A stretch of DNA of 43,503 nucleotides from Lysobacteraceae bacterium (GTDB lineage: Bacteria > Pseudomonadota > Gammaproteobacteria > Xanthomonadales > Xanthomonadaceae). Under the pieces are notes generated by a model. That model was not told the DNA's origin, ran no database searches, and was given only the letters and a program-made list of their open reading frames with translations. The position numbers were made by a program, and so were the translations under genes. Below are positions 29,621 to 37,393 of this stretch, piece after piece. Within the stretch, counting starts at the first letter, position 1. Each line of letters opens with the position of its first letter. Location: positions 1 to 43,503 of the forward strand of contig JAGXSL010000131.1 in NCBI GenBank assembly GCA_018333835.1, written 5' to 3'.

Positions 29621-30784
29621 TCAGGCCCGGGTGTCGATCCGTTCGTCGCTGCCGATCGCCTGCGTCGTCCGCACGATCAACCAGTCGACCACGGCACGCA
29701 GGGCTTCCTCGAGGCTGGCCCCCTGGCTGCGGGCGTGGTGGTAGGCCTGCAGCTGGGCGTGCGCGCTGGTGCCTCGCGAAAGCAGGGTCGGCAGCCGTTG
29801 CAGCACGCGGTCGGCACCCAGCGCGGCACGGTCCGGCGCGGTGATGGCGAGCAGCTCGTCGATCCAGCGCGTCACCGGCCGGACCGTGCCGTCGCGCTCG
29901 TCGATGAACTCCGCTTCGAGCCCGTCGCGCTTGGCGCGCCAGCGGTTCTCGTCGATGAGCCGGCGGGTCTGCGGCTCGTGCGGCACGGCGAGGGTGGGGT
30001 CGCGGACCAGGGCGCGCACCAGGCATCGGTACAGGGCGGCGATGATCAGCGCATCCTCGGCCCGGGTGCAGGCATCGGCGATCCGGAGCTCGAGGGTCGG
30101 GTAGCGCGCCGCGGGGCGGATCGCCCACCACAGGAAGCTCGCGTCGCGCATCGCCCCGGCCGCGACCAGGCGGGCGACGAAGGCATCGTAGTCGGCCTGG
30201 TCGCGGAAGAACTCGGGGATCCCGGTGCGGGGCCACTCGTCGTAGGCGACCTGGCGGTAGCTCATCAGGCCGGTGACGTGGCGGTTCCAGAACGGCGAGG
30301 AAGTGGACAACGCGAGGAACAGGGGCAGCCAGCGCATCACCCCGTTCATCACCCGCACCCGGTCGATGCCCGCCGGCACCGCGACATGGACATGGAGCCC
30401 GCACAGCACGTTGCGGCGGCCGACGATGCCGAAGTCGGCGACCAGCCGCTCGTAACGGGGCTTCCTGGTGATCTCGAGCTGCGCCCAATGCGAACTGGGG
30501 TGGGTGCCAGCGGCGACCAGGCGGTAGCCCATCGTCCGGGCGACGTCCGCGAGACCGGTACGGTAATGGTCGAGCACGCGGGCGGCCTCGTCGAAATCGT
30601 GCAGGACCGGGGTCGCGGCCTCGATCTGCGCCTGCAGCAGTTCAGGGGCCACGACCTGGCCCAGGCGCCGGCGACAGGCATCGAGGTAGGCCTTGGGCAC
30701 GCGCGCCATCAGGCCGCGGGTCTCCGGGTTGACGAGGAAGAACTCCTCCTCGATGCCGAACGTGAAAAGCGTCGTGTCGTCCAT
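29621..30784 (-). CDS. Carboxylate-amine ligase, YbdK/GCS2 family
   Basis: A 387-residue ATP-grasp-like ligase related to gamma-glutamylcysteine synthetase type 2. The opening FTFGIEEEFFLVNPETRGLM has the conserved acidic ATP/metal residues. Further marks are GLHVHVAVPAGIDRVRVMNG and PTLELRIADACT. YbdK-type enzymes join glutamate to cysteine weakly in vitro; a second biological substrate is possible. The start is the ATG at 30784 because the family consensus begins there. It diverges from the homoserine dehydrogenase gene. Confidence 0.9.
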   Translation of the reverse strand: MDDTTLFTFGIEEEFFLVNPETRGLMARVPKAYLDACRRRLGQVVAPELLQAQIEAATPVLHDFDEAARVLDHYRTGLADVARTMGYRLVAAGTHPSSHWAQLEITRKPRYERLVADFGIVGRRNVLCGLHVHVAVPAGIDRVRVMNGVMRWLPLFLALSTSSPFWNRHVTGLMSYRQVAYDEWPRTGIPEFFRDQADYDAFVARLVAAGAMRDASFLWWAIRPAARYPTLELRIADACTRAEDALIIAALYRCLVRALVRDPTLAVPHEPQTRRLIDENRWRAKRDGLEAEFIDERDGTVRPVTRWIDELLAITAPDRAALGADRVLQRLPTLLSRGTSAHAQLQAYHHARSQGASLEEALRAVVDWLIVRTTQAIGSDERIDTRA

Positions 30785-30804
30785 CCCGCGACGATACGAT
30801 ATGC

Positions 30805-30824
30805 CGAAGGGCAATTATCCTTCG
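30805..30824. repeat. Inverted repeat in a divergent promoter region
   Basis: CGAAGG, 8 nt, CCTTCG, lying 21 bp upstream of the ligase start and 45 bp upstream of the dehydrogenase start. The loop contains ATTATC, which reads GATAAT on the minus strand, a good -10 match but with no -35. It could be an operator for either gene. Confidence 0.4.
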
Positions 30825-30868
30825 ATGCGAATGGAGCGATATCTTGGCCACCCCAAGGAGGCGACCGC

Positions 30869-31981
30869 ATGCTCCACGATTCCCGCATCGACCTGCTGCT
30901 GCTCGGCGCCCGCGGCCGGGTCGGCAGCGCCTTCCGCGAGCGGCTGGCGGCACGCCAGGCCGCGCTCCGCCGGGAGGCCGGGCTCGACCTCCGGCTGCGG
31001 GCCGCCTGGGATCGGCGTGGCCTGGCCGAGGCCAGCGAGGGCCTGCCGCCGCTGGCCCTGGAGGCGCACCTTGACGTCTTCGACGCCACCGCGCTGGAGG
31101 CCGCCATCGCTGTCGTCACCGCCCCCGGCAGCGCGCCTTGCCTGCTCATCGACTGCAGCGCCTGCCCGGCGGTGGCCGACCGCTACCCGGACTGGCTGGC
31201 CCGGGGCATCGGCATCGTCACCGCCAACAAGGGGGCCAATGCCCGCGAACTGGACTTCTACCGGCGGCTCGGGCGGATCGCCCGGCAGACCGGCACGCCC
31301 TACCGCTTCGAGACCACGGTGGGGGCGGCGATCCCGCTGCTCGGGCCGCTGCGCGACCTCGCCCTGCGCGGCGAGCGGGTGCGCGCCGTGCAGGGCGTGC
31401 TCTCCGGTTCCCTGGGCTTCCTGCTGGAGCGGCTGCACGCCGGCGCGGCCTTCTCCACCGCCCTGGCCGAGGCGGAGAGGCTGGGCTACACCGAGCCCGA
31501 CCCCGGCGAGGACCTGCGCGCCGCCGACCTCGTCCGCAAACTGCTGGTGCTGGCCCGCGAGGCCGGCTTCGGCATCGAGGCCGGGGCGGTCGAGGTGACG
31601 CCCTTCAGCGCCGCGGCGGCGGCGCATCGCGCCGACTGGCGCGAGCGGCTCGCCGCCGAGGACGCGCTCTGGGCACAACGCATCGCCGCGGCCCGGGCGG
31701 CCGGACAGCGCTGGGTCATGCTCGCCGAGGTCGATGCCGATGCCGCGCGGGTCGGTCTGCGCCTGCTGCCGCAGGACCACCCCTTCGCGCGGCTGCCGGC
31801 CGGGCAGAACCTGGTGCGCATCGAGACCGAACTGCAGCAGGAACGCCCCCTCTGGCTGGGCGGCCCCGGCGCCGGGCCGGCGGTCACCGCCGCCGGCCTG
31901 CTGAGCGACGTGATCGCGGCGGCAGAGGCCCTGGCGGGGCGCGCTCAGGCCGAAAGCAAACGCCGCAGCGTGGCGGCGTAG
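30869..31981 (+). CDS. Stand-alone homoserine dehydrogenase, ThrA-type
   Basis: A 370-residue NAD(P)-dependent oxidoreductase that reduces aspartate semialdehyde to homoserine in the threonine/methionine pathway. An N-terminal Rossmann glycine motif (LLLGARGRVG) is followed by the lysine block TANKGANARELDFY, the catalytic region VQGVLSGSLGFLLERL and ERLGYTEPDPGEDLRAADLV with KLLVLARE. These match the C-terminal half of bifunctional ThrA, but there is no aspartokinase domain and no ACT domain. A strong ribosome site (AAGGAGG, 30855-30861) lies 7 nt before the ATG. Confidence 0.9.
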   Translation: MLHDSRIDLLLLGARGRVGSAFRERLAARQAALRREAGLDLRLRAAWDRRGLAEASEGLPPLALEAHLDVFDATALEAAIAVVTAPGSAPCLLIDCSACPAVADRYPDWLARGIGIVTANKGANARELDFYRRLGRIARQTGTPYRFETTVGAAIPLLGPLRDLALRGERVRAVQGVLSGSLGFLLERLHAGAAFSTALAEAERLGYTEPDPGEDLRAADLVRKLLVLAREAGFGIEAGAVEVTPFSAAAAAHRADWRERLAAEDALWAQRIAAARAAGQRWVMLAEVDADAARVGLRLLPQDHPFARLPAGQNLVRIETELQQERPLWLGGPGAGPAVTAAGLLSDVIAAAEALAGRAQAESKRRSVAA

Positions 31982-31988
31982 GGGCGGC

Positions 31989-32753
31989 TCAGATCATCCG
32001 CAACACGGGGCGCGCCAGGGCCTCGAGCCGTCCCGGATCGAGCAGCTGGACATCGCGCTGGCGGACTTCGATGACCCGTTCCGACCGGAACCGCTTGAGG
32101 ATCCGGCTGACCGTCTCGGGGGCCAGTCTCAAGTAATTGGCGATGTCGGCCCGGGCCATCGTCAGGGTGAAGCGGGTGGCCGAGAAACCGCGGGCGGCGT
32201 AGCGCTGCGAAAGCAGCACCATGAAGGCGGCCAGGCGCTCGTCGGCACTGTGGTCGCCCACCAGCAGCGAGGCCTTGCCGATATCGAGGCTGAGCAGCTT
32301 GAACAGCTGCTGCTGCAAGTTGGGCACCCGGGCGGCCAGCAACGACAGCTGGTGGAAGGAGAACCGGCACAGGGTCACGGTGTCGAGGGCGATCGCGTTG
32401 CAGGGGTAGCGCTCGGGGTGGATGGCGTTCAACCCAATCACTTCGCCGGGCAGATGGAAGCCGAGCACCTGCTCGTTGCCGGCGACGTCGGTGATGAAGG
32501 TCTTGACCGTGCCACCGCGCACGGCGGCAATGGCATTGAACGCATCGCCCTCGCGGAAGATGTATTCGCCCGGCTTGAAGGGGCCGACGTGGTCGATCAG
32601 GGCCTGGAATGCGGTCAGGTCCGGCTTGGCGTAGCCCTGCGAGAGGCAGGCCTGGGAGAAGGCGCAGGTGGTGCAGAAGCGGAATTCGTCGCCGTCATCC
32701 GCCGCCGCCGGGTTGTGCGGTTCGCGGCGGCTGGGGGGTGAACTTGCGCGCAT
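31989..32753 (-). CDS. fnr: FNR-type oxygen-sensing transcriptional regulator
   Basis: A 254-residue CRP/FNR regulator. The iron-sulfur cysteines are all present: C27, C30 and C36 in FCTTCAFSQAC, and C118 in RYPCNA, matching C20/23/29/122 of E. coli FNR. The cyclic-nucleotide-like domain has FKPGEYIFREGD. The recognition helix reads RLAPETVSRIL, with the Glu-x-x-Ser-Arg that reads TTGA-type half-sites. It therefore should bind the palindromes found in this window when oxygen is absent. The start at 32753 is the only sensible one and lies within the HemN-like gene, overlapping it by 59 bp. Confidence 0.94.
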   Translation of the reverse strand: MRASSPPSRREPHNPAAADDGDEFRFCTTCAFSQACLSQGYAKPDLTAFQALIDHVGPFKPGEYIFREGDAFNAIAAVRGGTVKTFITDVAGNEQVLGFHLPGEVIGLNAIHPERYPCNAIALDTVTLCRFSFHQLSLLAARVPNLQQQLFKLLSLDIGKASLLVGDHSADERLAAFMVLLSQRYAARGFSATRFTLTMARADIANYLRLAPETVSRILKRFRSERVIEVRQRDVQLLDPGRLEALARPVLRMI

Positions 32754-34080
32754 GGGTCCGGTTCCAGCGGTCGAAGCAACAGGCGACCGCTCGCGCCGAG
32801 AGGCGGGCGATCCGGTCGAGTTGGATGGTACGCCCATCCGGGACGAGCGAGCCCTCCTCGAACAGGGGGGCAAGGCGCAGGAGCGCCTCGGCGAAGTGTT
32901 CGCGGAAGTCCAGGCCGAACTGCTCCTCGATCACGGCGGTCGAGATCCGTCCGTGGCAGAGGATCTCCTGGATGACGGCGGCGCGGATGCGGTCGTCATC
33001 CTCCAGCTCGATGCCGTGGTCGACGGCGCGCTGGCCGCGATCGAGCCGCGCTTCCCAGGTGGCGAGATCGAGCGGGTTCTGGGCGTGGCAGCCCCCCATC
33101 TGGCTGATGGCGGCGACGCCGAAGCCGATCAGATCCACCGCGCCATGCACGCCGTAACCGAGTGCGTCGCGGTGCAGGCTGCCGTGCTTCCGCGCCGCGA
33201 TCAGCGGGTCCTGGGGCCGGGCGAAGACGTCGAGGCCGACATGGAGGTATCCGGCTTCTTCCAGCCGATCGGCGGCGCGCAGCAGCAGGCGCGCCTGCAT
33301 GGGCTCCGGGACGCCACTGGAAAGGCCGTCTTCCGTGCCGATGGCGCAGTTGCGCACGCCGATCCGGTCGGGTTCCGCGGCGATCGTCGCGGCAAGCAGG
33401 GATTCAAGGGCCGATTCGCACTGCCCCGGGAGGCCATAGGGCACTTCGACCCGGAGGTTCGAAAAACCGGCCGCACGCACCGACTCGACCCCGCCGATGA
33501 TCGCCCCGGCGTCGAACGCAGCGGGCCCGCCGGGTTCGACGACGCCGGCCAGCCCGATGCCGACCCGACCAAACCCCAGTCCCGCCCAGTCACGCAGCGG
33601 CGTGGTCCCCAGGGTGTCGAGGTCGAGAGTCATGGCGAAATCGACGGCGTCCGCGGAACGGAGATGGAAATGGCGGTCGAGACTCTCGATCAGTTCCCCC
33701 ACCTGCCCGGCATCCATCCAGCGCGTCATGCCGGGGGCAAGGCTGACCTGCACCACGTCGCGATCGCGGTCGAACAGACTGCCGACCAGCCCGATCTCGC
33801 GGACGAGACGATCGCGATAGGCATCGGCGCGCGCCTGGCCCACCCCGTGGCGCGGGCGGTCCAGGCCGCAGAAACCGCTTCGCTGGATCGCCGGGATATC
33901 GAAATGCAGGGCGATCGGAGCGGGAATCGGATCGCCGTTGCTCGCCTTCACCGCCGCACGGAACTCGGCATCGGTGAAGGGGCGGAAGGCACACGGCGCG
34001 GGATACAGCGCGTAGCGCCCCCCGCCGCGCCGCAGGTTGGCGGCGAGGCGATCGAGCGGCGACAACATCGGGTCCGGCAT
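32695..34080 (-). CDS. HemN-like protein lacking radical-SAM motifs (probable pseudoenzyme)
   Basis: A 461-residue protein clearly related to oxygen-independent coproporphyrinogen III oxidase over its full length: RYALYPA near residue 22, VPYGLPGQ near 213, HRDALGYGVHGAVDLIGFGV near 303 and the C-terminal winged region. The residues that make HemN a radical-SAM enzyme are gone. HIPFCxxxCxxC is replaced by FDIPAIQRSGFCGLDR (only C71 remains) and GGGTPT by SLAPGMT (113-119), while the SAM-binding EVDPR becomes TLDLDT and GVQDF becomes GLAGVV. The frame is intact and conserved blocks persist, so it looks selected, not decaying. It is probably expressed with the peptide upstream and with fnr. Confidence 0.85.
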   Translation of the reverse strand: MPDPMLSPLDRLAANLRRGGGRYALYPAPCAFRPFTDAEFRAAVKASNGDPIPAPIALHFDIPAIQRSGFCGLDRPRHGVGQARADAYRDRLVREIGLVGSLFDRDRDVVQVSLAPGMTRWMDAGQVGELIESLDRHFHLRSADAVDFAMTLDLDTLGTTPLRDWAGLGFGRVGIGLAGVVEPGGPAAFDAGAIIGGVESVRAAGFSNLRVEVPYGLPGQCESALESLLAATIAAEPDRIGVRNCAIGTEDGLSSGVPEPMQARLLLRAADRLEEAGYLHVGLDVFARPQDPLIAARKHGSLHRDALGYGVHGAVDLIGFGVAAISQMGGCHAQNPLDLATWEARLDRGQRAVDHGIELEDDDRIRAAVIQEILCHGRISTAVIEEQFGLDFREHFAEALLRLAPLFEEGSLVPDGRTIQLDRIARLSARAVACCFDRWNRTHARKFTPQPPRTAQPGGGG

Positions 34081-34091
34081 CGTCGACGGCC

Positions 34092-34214
34092 TCAGGCGCA
34101 AGCGCCGCCGCCGCAGCAAGCGCCGCCGCCGGCGGCGACGACCTTCATGCCAAGACCCAATCGCTCGCCGGCCAGGGCCTCGGCATCGGTGACATTGGGA
34201 AGCTGCGCGAACAT
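34092..34214 (-). CDS. 40-residue Cys/Gly-rich peptide of unknown function
   Basis: A short frame, ATG at 34214, stop at 34092, giving 40 residues: an ordinary first half (MFAQLPNVTDAEALAGERLG) and a C-terminus of eleven glycines and alanines around three cysteines (GGGACCGGGACA). It has no signal peptide or membrane segment. It ends 11 bp before the HemN-like gene and starts 61 bp from an FNR-like box, so it is likely the first gene of an anaerobic operon. The CC-x-x-x-x-C arrangement could bind a metal or be a substrate for modification. Coding status is inferred from position and composition; a fully chance frame in GC-rich DNA is possible. Confidence 0.6.
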   Translation of the reverse strand: MFAQLPNVTDAEALAGERLGLGMKVVAAGGGACCGGGACA

Positions 34215-34274
34215 GGGCGGGCCTGCGGCGGGGAGTCGGACCGGCAGTCTCCGCCCGTATCGACCGTGGTCGCA

Positions 34275-34288
34275 CTGACGCAGGTCAA
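34275..34288. promoter_or_regulatory. FNR-like box, divergent promoter
   Basis: CTGACGCAGGTCAA, one change from TTGA-N6-TCAA. A TAGACT hexamer at 34312-34317 lies 33 bp right of its centre, and GAGACT (minus strand, 34246-34251) lies 33 bp to the left. Starts follow at 62 bp (34344 plus) and 67 bp (34214 minus). Class II spacing fits both, so one site may serve both genes. Confidence 0.6.
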
Positions 34289-34343
34289 ATCCGGGCTCAG
34301 GGAGATCGGCCTAGACTGGCGGGCACCCTGCCCTCGCGTCCCC

Positions 34344-34748
34344 ATGGAAACCTTCGACGATCTTCTTGCCGCCGCCCGCCAGCAGGCCGAACCGCAGCGC
34401 CTGCTGCTGGTGTTCACCCGTGCCGAGTGTCCAGCGGATGCCTCGCCCGCCGAGCGGGCGGCCTTCGAACGCGGCGAGGGCGGTGCCCTGGTGCCGGCCG
34501 TCTGCGTCGACAAGCTGCCCGCCGACATCGCGTCCTTCGAGGCCCTGGCGGCGGAGTCGAAGGCGGCGATCGACGACTGGCGCATCCTGTTCGTCGCGGC
34601 GATGGACGGGCGCGGCGGCCACGCGCCGAATGCCGACGAAGCGGTGCAACCCCTGCGCATGATGGTCGAACAGATCAAGGGCGGACGGATCGCCCGCTTC
34701 CTGGCCGTTGACCGTGATGGGCGGCTGGTGAACCTGGCCAGAGGCTGA
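34344..34748 (+). CDS. Conserved 134-residue protein of unknown function
   Basis: A soluble protein beginning METFDDLLAAARQQAEPQRLLLVF, with conserved-looking blocks GEGGALVPAVCVDK and QPLRMMVEQIKGGRI. Relatives are often labelled ribonucleotide reductase subunit alpha in databases, as I recall, but it has none of the features of that 700-residue enzyme, so the label looks wrong. The two visible Cys residues are at 30 and 54. An FNR-like box and a TAGACT -10 precede it. Its last 74 bp overlap the end of nadB on the other strand. Confidence 0.82.
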   Translation: METFDDLLAAARQQAEPQRLLLVFTRAECPADASPAERAAFERGEGGALVPAVCVDKLPADIASFEALAAESKAAIDDWRILFVAAMDGRGGHAPNADEAVQPLRMMVEQIKGGRIARFLAVDRDGRLVNLARG

Positions 34749-36183
34749 TCGGCACCGCGACCGGGGCGTCGGCGGCGTGCCACTGGTGGGCACCGAGGTT
34801 GCCGCGCTGGGCGAGGGTCGCGATCACCAGGGCACGGGCGATCGTGTGCTGGCGGGTGTCGGCGGCGAGCGTCGGCAGCAGGCGCAGCAGTTCGCTGCGC
34901 CGGCGCACCGGGCCCAAGGCCGCGGACAGCCGAAGACGGAGCGTGGCGAGCGCCTCGGGTTCGGCACCGGGGGCGAAACGGCGGGTCGCCGACGGACGCG
35001 GGCGCGAAGTGGCAGCGGCCAGCGCCGCGGCCGCGCGACGGCCGTAGACCACGCCTTCGAGCAGGGAGTTGCTGGCCAGGCGGTTGGCCCCGTGCGCGCC
35101 GTTCGCGGCGCATTCGCCGACGGCGAACAGGCCGGGCACCGAGGTGGCGCCGTCGAGGTCGCTGGCCACCCCGCCCATGTGGAAATGCTGGGCGGCGCAG
35201 ACCGGCAGGGGATCGCCGATGGCAAGGCCGTGGCGGGCGATCGCGGCCACCGTCGACGGAAACGCCGCCGGCCAGTCGGGCGCGCAGGGCGAGGTGTCGA
35301 GCCAAGGGCCGTCGGCAGCGGCCACCGCACGGGCGACCTGATCGCGCGGTGCCAGGTCGCCCAGCGGGTGCGCGGCCATCAGGCGCTGCCCACGGCGGTC
35401 GCGAAGCACCGCGCCGGCACCGCGCAGGGCCTCGGTGATGAGGCTGCGGCGACCGTCGCTGGCGCGGGCTTCGAGCGCCAGCGCGGTCGGGTGGAACTGG
35501 ACGAAGGGCAGGTCGCGCAGCCGGGCACCGACCGCCTGGGCCACGGACAACCCGAGGCCCTGCAGCCCGGCCGGCCCGGTGCGGTCGGCGAACAGGCCGG
35601 CGATGCCGCCGCAGGCCAGGAGCACGGCGGCACCGTCGAGGGCGTGGCGCACGCCGGCCGCGTCGAGGGCGAGCACGCCGCAGACCCGCCCGTCGGTGCC
35701 GAGGCGGACACCATCGACGCGCAGACCATCGAGCACGCGGATCGAAGGCGTGGCCCGCGCCGCCGCCGCCAGGCTGCGGGCGATCGCCGCGCCGGTGGCG
35801 TCGCCACCCGCGTGCAGGATGCGCGCGCGCCGATGGCCGCCCTCGCGGCCGAAGGCGTAGCGGCGGTCGGCCGCGCGATCGAAGCGGACGCCCTGCGCTT
35901 CCAGCCAGGCCACCGCGTCGGCCGCGCCCGCCACCAGAACCCGCACCGCTTCGCGGTCGTTGCCGTGGCCGGCGAGCAGGGTGTCTTCGGCGTGGTCGGC
36001 GACGCTGTCGCCGGCAGCGAGGGCTGCCGCCAGCCCGCCGGCGGCCAGCGGCGTGGCACCGCCCTCGCCGGGCGGCCGCTCGCAGACCAGCAGCACCGGG
36101 CGCGGTGCCAGCGCCAGCGCGGCGCTGAGCCCGGCAACACCGGCCCCGACCACCACGATCGGCGGCGTCGGACGGACGCTCAC
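34675..36183 (-). CDS. nadB: L-aspartate oxidase
   Basis: A 502-residue FAD enzyme that oxidises aspartate to iminoaspartate, the first step of de novo NAD synthesis. The FAD motif is VVVGAGVAGLSAAL; substrate-site marks are LPFVQFHPTAL, RDQVARAV, HFHMGGV and ANRLASNSLLEGVVYG. It can use fumarate instead of oxygen, which suits an anaerobic setting. The GTG start at 36183 overlaps the nadA stop (GTGA). The C-terminal RSRGxH region reads QRGNLGAHQW, slightly divergent, and the end overlaps the 134-residue gene by 74 bp. Confidence 0.93.
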   Translation of the reverse strand: MSVRPTPPIVVVGAGVAGLSAALALAPRPVLLVCERPPGEGGATPLAAGGLAAALAAGDSVADHAEDTLLAGHGNDREAVRVLVAGAADAVAWLEAQGVRFDRAADRRYAFGREGGHRRARILHAGGDATGAAIARSLAAAARATPSIRVLDGLRVDGVRLGTDGRVCGVLALDAAGVRHALDGAAVLLACGGIAGLFADRTGPAGLQGLGLSVAQAVGARLRDLPFVQFHPTALALEARASDGRRSLITEALRGAGAVLRDRRGQRLMAAHPLGDLAPRDQVARAVAAADGPWLDTSPCAPDWPAAFPSTVAAIARHGLAIGDPLPVCAAQHFHMGGVASDLDGATSVPGLFAVGECAANGAHGANRLASNSLLEGVVYGRRAAAALAAATSRPRPSATRRFAPGAEPEALATLRLRLSAALGPVRRRSELLRLLPTLAADTRQHTIARALVIATLAQRGNLGAHQWHAADAPVAVPISLWPGSPAAHHGQRPGSGRSVRP

Positions 36184-37208
36184 CGGCGCGCGGCGGGCGG
36201 CACGTCGAGCATGCGCTCCAGGGCCCGGCGGGCGCGCCCGGCCACCGCCGGCTCGATCTCGACCTGCGGAGTGAGATCGCGCAGGGCGGCGTAGACCCGC
36301 GGCAGATCGACCAGGCGCATATGCGGGCAGAGCTGGCAGGCCCCGACGAACTCGATGGCGGGGAAATCGGCGCGCAGGTTGTCGGCCATCGAGCATTCGG
36401 TGACCAGGGCGACGCGCTCGGGGCGGTGGCGGCCCAGCCAGCCGGCGAGCGCACTGGTGGAGCCGACGAAATCGGCCTCGGCGCAGACCTCGGCCGGGCA
36501 CTCCGGGTGGGCGATGACCTTGAGCCGCGCATCGTCCTGCTTCCAACGCCGCAGATCCTCCGCCGAGAACGCCTCGTGCACCTCGCAGGCCCCCGGCCAG
36601 GCGATCAACTCGACGGCGGTCGCCTTGGCGACTTCGGCGGCGAGGTGGCGGTCGGGCAGGAACAACACCCGCGGTACGCCCAGCGATTCGACCACCTCCA
36701 CGGCATTGCCCGAGGTGCAGCAGACATCGGACTCGGCCTTCACCGCCGCCGAGGTGTTGACGTAGCTCACCACCGGCACGCCGGGATGACGCTGGCGCAG
36801 GCGGCGCACGTCCTCCGCGGTGATCGCACTGGCCAGCGAGCAGCCGGCCTCGGGGGCCGGCAGCAGCACGGTCTTCTCCGGCGAAAGCAGCTTGGCGGTT
36901 TCGCCCATGAAGCCGACCCCGCACAGCACCAGCACCTCGGCGTCGGCCTCGCGACCGGCACGGGCCAGGGCGAGCGAGTCCCCGGTCATGTCGGCCACGC
37001 CGTGGAAGATCAGCGGATGCTGGTAGTTGTGGGCCAGGATCAAGGCACCGCGCTGCGCCTTGAGGCGGCGGATGGCGTCGATCCAGGGCAGGTGGAAATC
37101 GAGCTCGGTGCAGGCGGCGGCACCGGCAAGGCGCGGCCGAAGCCAGGCGTAGCGCCCGGGGAGATCATCGTCCCAGGCCGGGGCGGCGATGGCAGTGTCG
37201 ATCGGCAT
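36180..37208 (-). CDS. nadA: Quinolinate synthase
   Basis: A 342-residue [4Fe-4S] enzyme that condenses iminoaspartate with dihydroxyacetone phosphate. Three cluster cysteines are seen at the expected places: C96 in LCGVGFMGE, C208 in WPGACEVH and C291/C294 in GACQLCPHM. LILAHNYQHPL, SYVNTSAAVKAESD and HPECPAEV complete the family pattern. The start is the ATG at 37208. It is followed by nadB with overlapping stop and start. Confidence 0.95.
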   Translation of the reverse strand: MPIDTAIAAPAWDDDLPGRYAWLRPRLAGAAACTELDFHLPWIDAIRRLKAQRGALILAHNYQHPLIFHGVADMTGDSLALARAGREADAEVLVLCGVGFMGETAKLLSPEKTVLLPAPEAGCSLASAITAEDVRRLRQRHPGVPVVSYVNTSAAVKAESDVCCTSGNAVEVVESLGVPRVLFLPDRHLAAEVAKATAVELIAWPGACEVHEAFSAEDLRRWKQDDARLKVIAHPECPAEVCAEADFVGSTSALAGWLGRHRPERVALVTECSMADNLRADFPAIEFVGACQLCPHMRLVDLPRVYAALRDLTPQVEIEPAVAGRARRALERMLDVPPAARR

Positions 37209-37248
37209 CGGAGTCCGGCCACGATGGCCTGTCGCGCCGGGAGCCGCC

Positions 37249-37262
37249 ATGACCCAGGTCAA
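37249..37262. promoter_or_regulatory. FNR-like box between nadA and narK
   Basis: ATGACCCAGGTCAA, one change from TTGA-N6-TCAA. Its centre is 47 bp from the nadA start, so a class II arrangement would leave almost no leader. It could instead be an upstream second site for narK, about 115 bp before the inferred narK transcription start. Confidence 0.4.
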
Positions 37263-37322
37263 GCCCTCCCGAAGCCCGGCGAGGGCCTTCGTTGCGGAAA
37301 TCCGGCGCGGCGAGGCCCTTCG

Positions 37323-37336
37323 TTGATGCAGGTCAA
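37323..37336 (+). promoter_or_regulatory. FNR box of narK
   Basis: TTGATGCAGGTCAA is a full TTGA-N6-TCAA palindrome. The hexamer TAGTCT at 37358-37363 lies 31 bp downstream of its centre, which places the site near -41.5 of a start around 37371. The narK ATG follows at 64 bp. Confidence 0.8.
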
Positions 37337-37393
37337 TGTGATCGCGCCATGAAACCGTAGTCTGCCCCAGCCATCCCCAACCGGAGTCGAGAC

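Noticed and set aside
31989-34288. A known radical-SAM peptide-modification (RiPP) system
   Set aside because: The HemN-like protein lacks the cluster cysteines and SAM motifs, so it should not be able to modify the peptide by radical chemistry; I keep only the weaker claim of a linked pair.
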